The position numbers and the translations under genes are program-made. DNA of 64,000 nucleotides from Bretschneidera sinensis (Eukaryota; Streptophyta; Magnoliopsida; Brassicales; Akaniaceae), in assembly GCA_023935145.1 (NCBI GenBank), contig CM043699.1:107277036-107341035 (forward strand), in the 5' to 3' direction. The notes below the pieces were generated by a model, which did not search any database, was not told the DNA's origin, and saw only the letters and a list, made by a program, of their open reading frames with translations. Positions 9,675 to 22,300 of the stretch are shown here, in pieces (position 1 is the first letter of the stretch; every line of letters starts with the position of its first letter).

Positions 9675-10154
9675 AGGGTTAATTACAATTTGTCTCCTTG
9701 TAGTTTGGGTCAAATCAAATTCAACCATTGTAGTCTAAAGTGTACCAAATTGATACCTTGTGGTTAGGTCTTTATCCAAATTAGATTACCGCTGTTAGTT
9801 TATTTGACATTTTCGCGCCAATGAGGCATGACACTTGGGAAGTCTGGTGCCTAAACGAAGAGGATATGATTTGATTTCAAGAAAAATCAACCAAAAGCCA
9901 ACAAAAACTGACGGTGGGAATTAAGATTGTGTGGCTTTTGTTGATTTTTCTTGAGATCAGTTCATACATTTTTCAGTTTTGCGTTAAATTTCCCATGTGT
10001 CAGCCTCATTGGCATGAGAATGTTCATTAAACTGACGATGTTAACTTAGTTGAAATAACGGCCTGACCACAAGATGTCAATTTTGTCAACTTCAAACCAC
10101 AATGGTTGATTTTGATTTGGCCCAAAACATAGGGGCCAAATTGTAATTACCCTA
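9675..10154. mobile_element. MITE with long terminal inverted repeats
   Basis: The left arm 'tagggttaattacaatttg' and the following 50 bases recur in inverse at the right end, which closes '...ccaaattgtaattaccct'. The phrase 'ttgggtcaaatcaaattcaacc' is mirrored by 'ggttgattttgatttggccc'. A long internal imperfect palindrome continues inward (aaaaatcaaccaaaagcc against ggcttttgttgatttttc). It is non-coding. Superfamily is uncertain because the target duplication is not clear; Mutator-like is possible. Confidence 0.7.
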
Positions 10155-10228
10155 AGAAGTAAGTAGTGACAAAATAAATTTTTAAATCAACTCTAAGTAC
10201 ATTTACATGTATGGTTTATACACGTGTT

Positions 10229-10234
<6 letters not shown>

Positions 10235-10277
<43 letters not shown>
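10235..10277. repeat. (TA)n microsatellite
   Basis: About 21 TA units, 90 bases upstream of the first visible histidyl-tRNA synthetase exon. Confidence 0.9.
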
Positions 10278-10281
<4 letters not shown>

Positions 10282-10367
10282 TGTATGTATAAATCTGTCA
10301 TTTTATGGTGTTTTTTTTTTGGTTTGTTGTATGTGTGTGGTTCATACGGTTGTTTCTCTTTCTGAAG

Positions 10368-13300
10368 GTTTCACGGTTGTTCGGGTTTGAGGAGGTGGAT
10401 TTTCCTGTGCTGGAATCAGAGGCACTGTTCATTAGGAAAGCAGGGGAGGAGATTAGAGACCAGGTTTAGTGTTTTCTATTCGCATTTAATCGCTTTATCA
10501 ATTTTTTTTGAAATAGTTCCATATTAGATGTATTTGAGTCTGCGTGTGCAAGAGAAAGAAAGAACTGGTACATTAATAGCTTTTATGAACTTTTGAAATC
10601 TTCTATGGGTAGCATGGTCAAGATCATGAAGATTATGATGTAGTACTATTGTCTTACATGAGGACAGAGACAACTTATTTATTGATATATTCATTTATTT
10701 ATTCATTTTAGCAAGGGTATGTAGCATTCTTGTGTAATGCACAACAAAGTATACAGACAAATTTACAGAAATTAATGCATGAATGCAAACTTGTCTTCTA
10801 TTAAGAAGTAATGTACCATTAAACTTGAAATTGTATTGATTATATAGACCATTTTGTAATCAATCAGTGCATCTCCTTCTAGAATAATAACCAAGTTGGG
10901 TGAACATAACCACTCATGCACTCATGTCTGAGCAGGCATGCTCACACTGTATGCATTTTTGTGGTATATTCATTCATTATGGTATGTGTCTGTCTTTTGT
11001 GCTCCGTGAGAAAGTAGTGGAATTGACAATTACTATTCAAACTAATTTAAATTCTTGTTTTTTTTTTGTGCAGTTGTATTGTTTTGAAGATCGAGGAAAT
11101 CGACGTGTTGCGTTGAGGCCTGAGCTTACACCTTCTTTAGCTAGAATGGTGATACAGAAAGGGTACTGATAATTCTGAGTCTCTACTATTTTTCTCTCAT
11201 GTAGTCAGACGAAGTATAGTGCCTTCATTATTTTTTTTCCTAGCTACTGCTTTGCAGAATTGATATTTCAACATATAAAAACTTTTCAACTGCCCATCTA
11301 TTTATTCGTTTATTATTTTTGTATCCAGGTACAGATGCCAGAATTTGATCCCCATGTTTTTTTTGGTTCAGAAAATCAGTGTCCCTCCCGTTGAAATGGT
11401 TTGCTGTTGGACAGTGCTGGCGTTATGAGAGAATGTCAAGGGGACGGCATCGTGAGCACTACCAGTGGAATATGGACATCATTGGTGTACCTGAAGTTAC
11501 AGTATGTCATGCTTTCTGAGCACCTTTTTTATCAAAAAAGAAAATTACAACTTTTGTGGGAGCAAATGTCTCCCATTTGGCTCTCCAAGGGAAGTTAGAA
11601 TTCCCTTCAATAGGGATGTACTCGTTTTGAGCCTTAAAGTAGGACTCATTTTTAGTTTCAGTCTCACCTTATCCTCTCTTTGCAAGACAATCCTCACTCT
11701 ATAGATTTTTTTCAAAGAAACGCCTGGGACTTCGAAGCTTCTAGTCATACATTCCGGCTTGGAGGAACGTTTCAAACAATCTGTCCATCCGACGAAGAAA
11801 AGCAAGACCTAATCATAGCTAGCAAAGGGGCAAAAGTGTTGCATACCTTTCTTATTCATTTCCAAACAGTCACTTTATAGGGGCTTCTACAAACCTTGGA
11901 AACCTACCCATTGTGACCCATCCCTTACATAGCCACTACAACTTTCCTCCAAAAGTGATATCTGTGAACCATAAACCTCCATAACCATTCCCGAATAGTG
12001 CTTCGCCGATTCTTTAAAAAGGAAAGGAGTTTTCAACCATAAACCTTCTTTTAATTGGTTGTTTAATAACTTTCCATTTAATTCAATCGTACTTTACTCC
12101 TTTCCGCATAACCCCAAGTAAACCTTTTTTGAATTTCTTCTAACCAACTAGCAATAACCCTAGGGATAGACTTATAAAAAAAATAAGCCTAGGGAGAGGG
12201 AAAAGAGACATGAAATAGATTGGTAGGCTAGAGAGAATGCTTTTGATGAGCGACAATTTTCCTCTTTTTGAGAGATAATGTTTCTTTCACCCAGCCAATT
12301 TCTTCTCAAAACTCTAAACAATCGGATCGCAAACATGTTTCTCCTTAAACTTGGCCGCCAACGCGAGACCTAAGTCATTGGAACCCAACACAGAAGCCAA
12401 AAATCCCCATCCACCTCTTCTCCTAACTGGATCAGTCACTCTTGCCCAAATTAACTTTGAACCAAGTAACTGCTTCGAAGCAAAGTAACATGCACCTAAG
12501 ATGACGAATATGTCACAACTCTGCTCCACTAAAGATAAAAGTAGAATCGACGAAGAGAAGATGTGATATCATTCATCCCAATCTTGAAACCACTTGAGAG
12601 TCCCTCCTCCACCGCCATTGTCAACATCTGGCTAAGAACTTTCATCACCAAGATAAATAAAAGAGGGCAAAGTGGGTCTCCTTGACGAAGAATTCTAGAA
12701 CCTCAAAAGTATCCGGAGGATCAATATCAAAATTTTAACATTATAGTACTCTCGCTCATTTATGCATTCGAACATACTTGCACCCATTTCATATGCACAT
12801 CTACAAGCATCCTACCTCCTCTTTTGTACCTATTTGGAATACAAACCTTTAGTAAAATTCTCAACTTGGCTTCTGTGATGTCCTTGTTATGATTGTGCAG
12901 GCCTGTAATTTCTAGTTTTTGTTATAATGTTAGTGAAAGTATCAAATTCAAGCTCTTCATCTCCTCCTTTCACTGTAGGCTGAAGCAGAACTTATTTCTT
13001 CTATTGTCACTTTTTTCAAGCGAATTGGAATCACAGCATCGGATGTTGGGTTTAAGGTTTCAAGCCGAAAGGTGCAAACATTTCTTTCTTGCATCATCAT
13101 GGATTATAAAATCTTTCATAACCTTGTTTATCTAGCTTTTGCCTTTCTATAGGTGTGCTTACTTTCAAAAGATTTGTTTAATTGAACGTATTGCAAAATG
13201 TTTGACGTTCATATTTCCTAACCAGTAATTATTCTCTCCATTGGTATAAGTTGTCAACTTCATTGTTAAGGAATTATTCTTCAGGGCATTTCCTTTTATT

Positions 13301-16300
13301 AAACTGTCCAGAGATGTAGTGATTATAAGAATGTTGTAAAAAACTTACCTGATCTAGTCATGAGACAACTGCACATCTTACATGCATGGTGAATATGATT
13401 TGAGTACAAATTGTGGACACTATAAGAGAGTTAATGGAGATTTGTATCTTCAATCTAAAAAGATAATATTTCTATTTAGATAGAAATTCCTCTTTTCCAG
13501 AAGAATATGGGCCAATAAACCATACATGTCTTAGGCAGATGGGGGAATATTAGTGGAAGTGTAGTTTTCCTTGAAGTTTATCAGGAGAAAAACTAATCAG
13601 AATTTCACTAGTTCAGCACTGTAAGCCAATACTTATAAAACTAATCAGAATTTCACTAGTTCAGCACTGTAAGCCAATACTTATAAGGCTTTTATACTGC
13701 TTTCCTTTAGAATTGGATTATGGCTTGTAGAGATCATCGTGTCTTGCTTTCTTTCTCCTGTGCTCTTCCTGAATAACAGTAGTGATGCATTGTAGACTTC
13801 TGCAACGGCACAAGCATATTCCTATTGTGTTTGTTATTGTGGATTCTCTAAAGAGAATACTGTTGATTACTGTATTATAATGCAATTGTCTAAGCTGTGA
13901 TGCACGACTATGAGAATCATCACTCTGGATCCCTAAGAACAATCTGTTCCACTGCTTTAGGTAAATGCGACCTAATTTTTTGGTTTGTTAATATTGGGTG
14001 TTCTCTTCTTCTTAACAGGTTTTGTAAGAATTGCTGAGGAGCTACTCTGTACCTGAAAACTTGTTTGGCAAGGTTTGCATCATTATAGACAAGGTTAGTT
14101 GTTTAAGGTTGCAATAGTTTGTTAAGAGATTGCACTTAAGTTTTTAACTGTCTGCTACTGCTAAATTATAGCAAGGTAAAAAATTGCAACAATTGTAGAT
14201 TTGATTGCTTCTCATATCTAAATTTGATGGGAACACCACGAAGGTTTTATAATGTTGCTCGAGTGTGAGGCCAGACAGTAGCCTACCTGAAAGTAATCCC
14301 TCAAATATTGATCCAAATCACATGGAACAATAGTCCAAATCACATGGACAAACTAACACTCAATTACAGAGTATGAAATTAAGTAATGTAATATGTTTAT
14401 TCATAAGCTGCCAAATAATACATAAGTCTCATATATATAGGAAAATCCTACTCTATAGATAATGATGAAATCGTAAAAAGATAAACAACAGAAGAAGATT
14501 AAATAAAATCCTACTCTATAGATAAGAACGAAATCATAAAAAAGATAAACAATAGAAGATACAGAACAGTTTAGATCATAAGAAGTCATATCTGGCTAGG
14601 ACTCCTCTTATTACATCTTCTCTAGTGGGTCGCCCATCATTCTCCTCTACGTGAAAAGAACTCAATTCCAGAGAGATAGACTGAAGACACCATTCCAAGA
14701 AAGCAGGATCTAGAGCGAGAAAACCATCCTCAAGATATCCAAGAGGTATCAGAATCCGGCGAGCACCCCACTTAACAAAAAAGCGACGAAAGCCTCCATG
14801 AGAAGAAGCAACGAACTTGTCATCCAGCATAGCCTCAACCTCATCGCGTTTGGAACGAAAAGCTACATATTTCAACACAGATGGCTCAAATGTGCCACGA
14901 TAAGGGGTGAAGTCTTCCCCATTGAAAACGGAGTTAATATTAAAGTGTTTAGGCAAATCAAGAAAATATGCATTCGATCAAAGTTTTCAAATTATGGAAA
15001 GGGACCAATGGCTCGGACATGTAGTTTTTTTGAAGAGTGTTTAGGGAGGCGTTCAGGGTGAATACGACCCATAAAATGATCACCTATATTAAAGTCTTTT
15101 GCCCTAAGATGCAAGTCAACAGTAAGTTTATAATCATTATTACTTAAAGCAATTTTTTGTCGAATTTCAGCATGCAAATCATGAATGTGTTGTGCAAAGA
15201 TTCAACAGGCTCAGAAATACGGGCATTAGGGGAAGAGGAACAAGATCAATAGGTGTACGTGATGAGTAGCCATGCACAAATTCAAAAGAGCTTTTACCAG
15301 TAGAGCGGTTAAACAAAATTGTTATAGGCAAATTCAGTCGTAGGTAGGATCAAATCCCAAGTACCCTGTTTCTCTCTCACAATGCATCGATGCAAATCAC
15401 GCAAACTATGATTAACCACCTTGGTTTGACCATCTTTTTGTGGGTGAAAAGGGACAGAGAACTTCAATGTAGTGCTACAAATCTTCCAAATTGTCTTCCA
15501 AAAATAGCTAACAAACTTAACATCTTTATCCGACACAATGGAGGAGGGTAAGTAATGCAATTTAACAATTTCCCTAAAAAATAGCTTAGCTACATGTGAA
15601 GCATTCGATGTTTTACTACATCGAATAAAGTGGGCCATCTTGGGGAACTGATCCACCACTACAAAAATGGAATCGTGTTTGCGAGTTGTTTTGGGCAACC
15701 CAGTACAAAATCCATAATTAAGTCTTTCCATGGTGCATGGGGTACATGAAGGGGGTCTAGAGACCCTTGTTTTGTTTCTTGGCCTTAGCCAATTGGCAAG
15801 ATCGACAGTTGGACATTATCCTCCGAACATCCTCTTTATTGAAGGCCAATAAAACCTGTCTTCTACTAAGGCGATGGTTTTGTCACGATCTAAGTGACTT
15901 GCCAGTCCTCTGCATGCATTTCCCAAACAAGAAATTCCCTAAGAGAAGTGTGTGGGATGCATAATCTCGTAGCACAAAACAAGTAGCTGTCATGTATGAC
16001 AAAATTAACATATTCTGCCCGGTTACCATTCCTAACCTCCTCATAAATGGTCCCAAAATCAGGGCAGGCCGTATAACTGTCCTTCATCCTATCAAAGCCT
16101 ACCACCTAGGCTTTCATCGCTTGAAGAACCCCAGTGACTCTACTAAGGGAATCAACTACCTTGTTCTCAACACCTGAGCAATGTTTAAGAACAAAAGTGT
16201 ACTCATTGAGAAACTCAACTAATGCCACATGCCTAGTGTTCAACTTCTTTTGCGAACTCTTGAGGCAACAAGTACTACCTCCAATGGTGGAGGGATTGAG

Positions 16301-19300
16301 CCACGACATAGAACTCTGTCGTAAGTGGAATATTGTTGTTTTCACTGTAGAAGGCGATGGGGTAACCTTCTTGACTCAAAGCACCTCTAATCCCGACTCC
16401 GAAAGCATCACAGGCACCTCAAATGCCTTCCCAAAATCAGGATGCCTCAAAATAGGGGCTTCAGTCATTTTTTTTTTTTGTTTGATTTCTTCAAAAGCCC
16501 TAGTGGTGGCAATGGTGCTAAACCCTCGAATGAATATCTTATAGAAAGTGGCTAACCCATGAAAACTACGGACCTCTGAAATGGTTGTAGGTGTGGGCCA
16601 TTCCTTAATGACTCTTAAACTTTTCGAGGTAAGCTACGATCTCGTGCATAGATACAATAAAGCTTAGAAAGAACACTTTTGGTTGTAGAAATGTACACTT
16701 CTTGAGGTTAGCATACAATTGAGCCTTCCTAAGAGTTGACCATCAAGATTTTGCCTATGAAAGGACGTAACACCTTAGTCATAACTTGCATGAAAGTGCT
16801 AGGTTCATTGATAGGCCAAAGGGCATAACTAACCATTCAAATAACGCATTGTGTTTTGAAGGCAGTTTTCCACTCATCGCCGAGCCTAATGCGAATCTTT
16901 GACATCTCTTCAAGTCTAGGGATGAGAAACCTATACTTGATAGTAATCTTGTTAATGGCTTTGCTATCAATGCACATTCTCCATTATTCGTCTTTTTTTG
17001 GGTGTCAAAAGGGTTGACACTTGCGCAGGGACTAAGGTTATGCCTAACCAAACCTTTACCTAACAGTTCTTCCACCTGTCTATGCAACTCAGCATGCTCC
17101 TTAGGATTCAACCTATAATGGGGAAAATTAGGTAACTTAGAGCTGGAAACTAAGTCAATAGCATGCTGTATGTCCGGCATAAGTGGCAAGTTACTAGGTA
17201 ACTCATCAGGCACAACGTCAAAAAATTCTCTTAGAAGCCTTTCTATCTCAGGGCAGATGTCACACTACGACTCAGCTTGGTCCAAGGGAACTTCTTTAGC
17301 TACCATTACTAACTAGAAGTTACTTTCCTGTCCCTCTCTTTCAAAAGCTTTACGATCTTAAAGGTGAAGGCTCTTCTTAGAAGCAACCGGGGAAGGAGTT
17401 TTAGATTGGATCCTATTGTCTTTCTCTAGTGGTTTGGCTTGAGTGGGAACAAATTTTGCAGGGGTGAGGAGGACTTTCTTAACCTTATATGGAAAGACAT
17501 AGGTGTTCTCGCGACCGTGATTGGTTACATCTAGGTCATACAGCCAGGTGCGTCTCAAAAGGAAATAGGAAACATCCATGGGCAGCACGTCACAATAGAT
17601 TTCCTCTTGATAGTGTTCGACTTGGATGGGACAAGACACCTCTTAGTAATGCAATAAAGTGGTGTTATCAACTCAAGGAAGGGTTGTGGGTGTGGTTCTG
17701 CCTTAAGGTTCAAATGATCAATAACAGACTTAGAAACCACATTCATAGTGCTACCACAATAAATGACCAATTTGCAAGAATGCTTATTACGCTTAATAAT
17801 AGTGTAGAAGATATTGGTTCTCTCCTATGCATCACCATCCACAACAGTGGATAAGATGCATCTCACCACATTAACGTGAGGTGCAGTTAGGTCCTTTCCA
17901 AAGTCCTCTTCATCCCCGGATCTACCACAACGGTTTGTATTCTCAAAGAGGTCAAGAGGTGTAGGAGCTAGGGTCAAGGCACACTCAGGACAATGGGAGG
18001 CAATATGACCATGCAGGTCTGAGGCCACTGACAAACTGAGTGACTATGACCAAATGGTCCCCCCCAATACTAGTTCGGAGCAAAAGTTCCCTAAACCGGC
18101 TCATGTAATCTGTCACACTAGAAGTTGATTGGCTATTGTTAAACATCATACTAATTAATTGACGCCTATAGGATGTAGGACGGTAGTTCTCCTTCAATTT
18201 TTGCTTCATTACTCTCCATTGGGTAACCAGGGTTCACCTGCAAGCTCAAGATAGGTCATACGATACCATTCAAAATAGTTGTCTGTTGAGCCAATCTAAA
18301 AAGGCATCAGGATCCAACTTACTGTCATAGGTGGGCGCGTTAATTTTGACCTTTTTTGTAATGTCATGGTAGTTAGCATACCTATATGGTTGTTTGCCTA
18401 TTCTGTCCGCAAGTCGATTTTGTTGGTATCCATAAGGCTGGTGCCTAACTTCTTTAACTGTAGTCTGACCAAAGTGAGTTTGCCTAAAGTTTTGCCTATT
18501 GTGTTGCCACGGGGCTTGTTGGGTTTCCCAGTGATCTCCTCCAGAGGTGGCATCACTTTTTCATTTATCTCCTCATCAATGTGAAATCTTACAATAGGTT
18601 TGCTAGTGTGACTTGCTCTATGTGGGAGTATTGTGTCCTTGGGTCGATAGATGACCCTACACGAACCCTATAGAGGTTGGGGACTCGTTAGACGTGCCGA
18701 GCAATCCTAAACCCTCTCGAAGTTGCAGTGCACTTAGGAGTTGATCCAACCTAGCATTTTGTTGGTCCATTGTAGTGTTGAGTAAACCCCTTTGGCATTC
18801 AATGTCAGTGACTACCATATAGGGCTGGTGTGTCCACTAAGGTAGTGGTATGGGGTTCTTTTCCAGAAGTCATGGTGATAAAGGTGAATGCAAGAATTTA
18901 ACAAGGGTGATAGGATAAATTTAAATTTCTCTAAGCAAATAAACAATAAACAAGCTGCTTGCGTGCATATAAAGCCTTGGAATTAATCTAAATGATATGT
19001 TGAATGAAAGGTGCAAGGTATTTTTTTTCTGGAATTTCTTTTTATTACTGGATTTTTTTAGTGCAAAAATTAAATGAGCAAAATTATCTTGGAACAAATT
19101 TACTGATCCAAACACCAAAATATTAACAAGCTTCAAATAGGAAAACCTTACCTAGTTTGCAGCACTGTGAGCAGATGTGTAGCTTCTGTGTTTTTAGTTG
19201 GCTAGTTGATGGTTCGACTCGGGTGACAGCTCGGCTCGGACTATGACTCGGTTCGGCTCGGCTTGGGGGCTGTTTGGATGGGTCAGCAGGTCCAAATCAT

Positions 19301-22300
19301 CGGGTCGGATCCGGGAGGTGTGGATCTTGGGTATTTCGGGTCAGGCTTCTAGGGGTTAGCCGAAAGTGTGACGCTCGTCACAATGATGGTGTCGGTCGGG
19401 GTAAGCTGGGAGGTGGCGGATTGGGCAGCGAAAAACGGGTCGCAGAGGTTTAGGGGGCAGAGACTGGCGAAAAGGGTTGGGAATCTCGGGTTTTGTTCGC
19501 TCGGGAATTTCACACCTTTTTATGGTGTCGCGAGCTTATGGGGTGACGATGATGGACGGCAGGGAATCGAGTGCTGCTACAGTATGCAATGGTTTTTGAT
19601 GGCTTTTGTGTTTTTTTAAATCTCACATGAGAACGAAATTTAGGCTTTGATACCATTTGATGCCGGACAGTAGTAGCCTACCTGAATGAAATCACTCAAA
19701 CATTGATCCAAATCACATGGAACAATAGTCCAAATTACATGGACAAACTAGCACTCAATCACAGAGTATGAAATTTAGTAATGTAATCTGTTTATTCATA
19801 AGCTGCCAAATAATAAACAAGTCTCCCATATATATAGGAAAATCCTACTCTATAGATAAGGACGAAATCATAAAACGATAAACAGCGGAAGAAGATAAAA
19901 TAAAATCCTACTCTATAGATAAGGACAATCATAAAAAGATAAACATAAGAAGATAGAGAACAAATCAGATCATGAGAAGTCATATCTGGCTAGGACTCCT
20001 CTTATAACATCTTCTCTAGAAATATTTGTTCTTGTAGAAGCCTTTGGTGGGTCCCCCATCAGAGTGTATATGTGCTTTCTCATTCATTTATTTATCTATT
20101 TGTTTGCTTGTTATCTTTGGTGGTGATGATATTTTGGAAACAGATTGAGAAGATTCCAATTGATGAGATCAAAAGAGAATTGAAGTCTACTGGAATATCA
20201 GAAGAGGCTATTGAGGAGCTATTACAAGTTCTTTCCATAAAGTCATTGACAAAGTTGGAAGGTTAGATTTGCTCATATTGAATGTGAAGTTATTTAATAT
20301 AATTTTATGGCAAGGGTGTTCTTTTCTTTAAAGGTCAAACCCTTAGTAATGAGACATCACAACCACATGGAGCTGGTTTAAAAGATTTTTTTACTGCTAT
20401 TCTCTGGCATATATTTTGTTGAATATTAGTCAGTCTCATTGGTCTTTCATGCATCCCTGTAAACCTAAAACAATCATATTTTGCTAGAATATTACTCAGT
20501 CTCATTGGTCTTTCATATATCCCTGTAAACCAAAAACAATCATATTTTGCTATAATATTTCTGATAGAGATTGCTAATTATTTTATTATTTAATCTCGCA
20601 TCTCAAGTTTGTAGCAAGTTAAGTACTTTAAACTGGATCTCTCCGTCCCCCCATTTCAGAAACAAGTAAACCATTTCCCTAATTGTTTAATCCATGGACA
20701 AGATGTGAAGTTATAGAAGTATTACTTGAAACAAAGAGAGGAAAGAACAGTGGCCCAGAGACCCTTTGTGATAGGTTGCTCTTTCCCTGAAATATGGCAA
20801 AAAGGGATCGCTGAAGCTGAATCCTATTTAATGGGGGAATGGGGTGTCTAGAGATCATTAAGTTGAGATTAGAAAGACTAAGATGAATTCAGGCTAGAAT
20901 ACTTTAAACCCTGGTTCTGTATACAGAAACAGAGACTTGAAAGTTAGATATTCGTGTTTGATGTCTATTTTGAGTCAATTAATGTCAAGTTTCTCTCGAG
21001 CCTGTAACAAACTTTCATGGATATTGCCATAGATAAATAGTCTTATCCTTCTCAGAAATATGAAATATGACAGAATTATAATTCTAATTATGCAATAGTT
21101 TTGTCAAAGTAGAGATACTTGGAGGTGCAGGGCAAGCAATTGGCGATCTGAAACAACTATTCTCACTTGCTGAAAAATTTGGTTATTCTGAGTGGATTCA
21201 ATTTGATGCATCTATCGTCCGCGGCCTTGCCTACTACACTGGTATTGTATTCGAGGTTAGAGTTATGATATTGACTTTTCTTTTCTTCTTTTGTGATATT
21301 ATTTTTCTTTAACAGAGTTATGGACACTCATAGAAGAAATTGGAGTCAAAACATAACTCCTGTATCATTCTTTTGCCTGAGGGGACCATTGACTCTCTTA
21401 TCAGTTTCTTGAATTCTTTTCATGAGCTGTGAATGGACAACTTTGGCTTATCTGGCCTTGAGGACCAAACGTCTATGGGTTTGAAAACTCTGAAACATGA
21501 ACATGTTACTTAGACCTGTGAGGGACGCTTTTAATATTGATATTGTAGCATTAACATGATAGGAATCGCACCTAACATTTCATACTTGGACCAAGAACAT
21601 GTAGGCTTGTCTATGAGTTAAGTATCACCTGATACGTGTGGCATTTAGTAAATGAAGTCCCTCTATGAAATAATTGCCCTCTAAACTTTAGAGGTTAGAA
21701 ATAGGTGATACTCTGTACACAAAGTAATGCACATTTCTAAGGGGAAATACTTTTGTAGTTTAGCTAGGAAATGGCTAAATATGTATCAGATTCGAACTCC
21801 GTAGTTTTCCCTGAAAATATTGTAGTAGCTTTTATGTTGTATAACCTGATCATTACTACTGAAATTTTCCTCCCTCAGGGTTTTGATCGAGATGGGAAGC
21901 TGAGAGCCATTTGTGGCGGTGGGCGATATGATAGGTTACTCTCTACTTTTTGTGGGGATGACGTTCCAGCTTGTGGTTTTGGATTTGGTGATGCTGTCAT
22001 TCTAGAAGTAAGTTTAAGTCTTAGTACTATTTTCCAGCTAAGCTGATTTGAATAAGATATTTCTTAGACAAACAGAACATGGAAAGTTATCTGAAGATAT
22101 GTCCCGTAATGTAGCTTGACTGGGATAAACCAGGTTCACATACTTAAAATCTAAAATTCTAAATGATATTTATGAAATTGGTCAATCATGATCCCCTATG
22201 TTTATCTATCTCATACTGTGTGGAGAAACAAAGGAATGTTGTGAATTGCAGAATATATGCCACATCATACTAATGTATATATGGCTTAAGTTAACAAACT

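Larger units (their letters stand above)
14266..20061 (-). mobile_element. Ty3/Gypsy chromovirus, Reina-like, complete but inactive
   Basis: LTRs lie at 14266-14639 (3', 374 bp) and 19658-20061 (5', 404 bp). A perfect 5-bp target duplication GAGTG flanks the element (14261-14265 and 20062-20066). The primer site tggtatcaaagcc is next to the 5' LTR. On the minus strand from right to left come a GC-rich leader, gag, protease, reverse transcriptase, RNase H, integrase and chromodomain. All frames are broken by stops and shifts. The 5.8-kb size, short LTRs and C-terminal chromodomain favour the Reina clade (inference). The insertion sits in intron 5 of the histidyl-tRNA synthetase gene, opposite in orientation. 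Confidence 0.9.
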
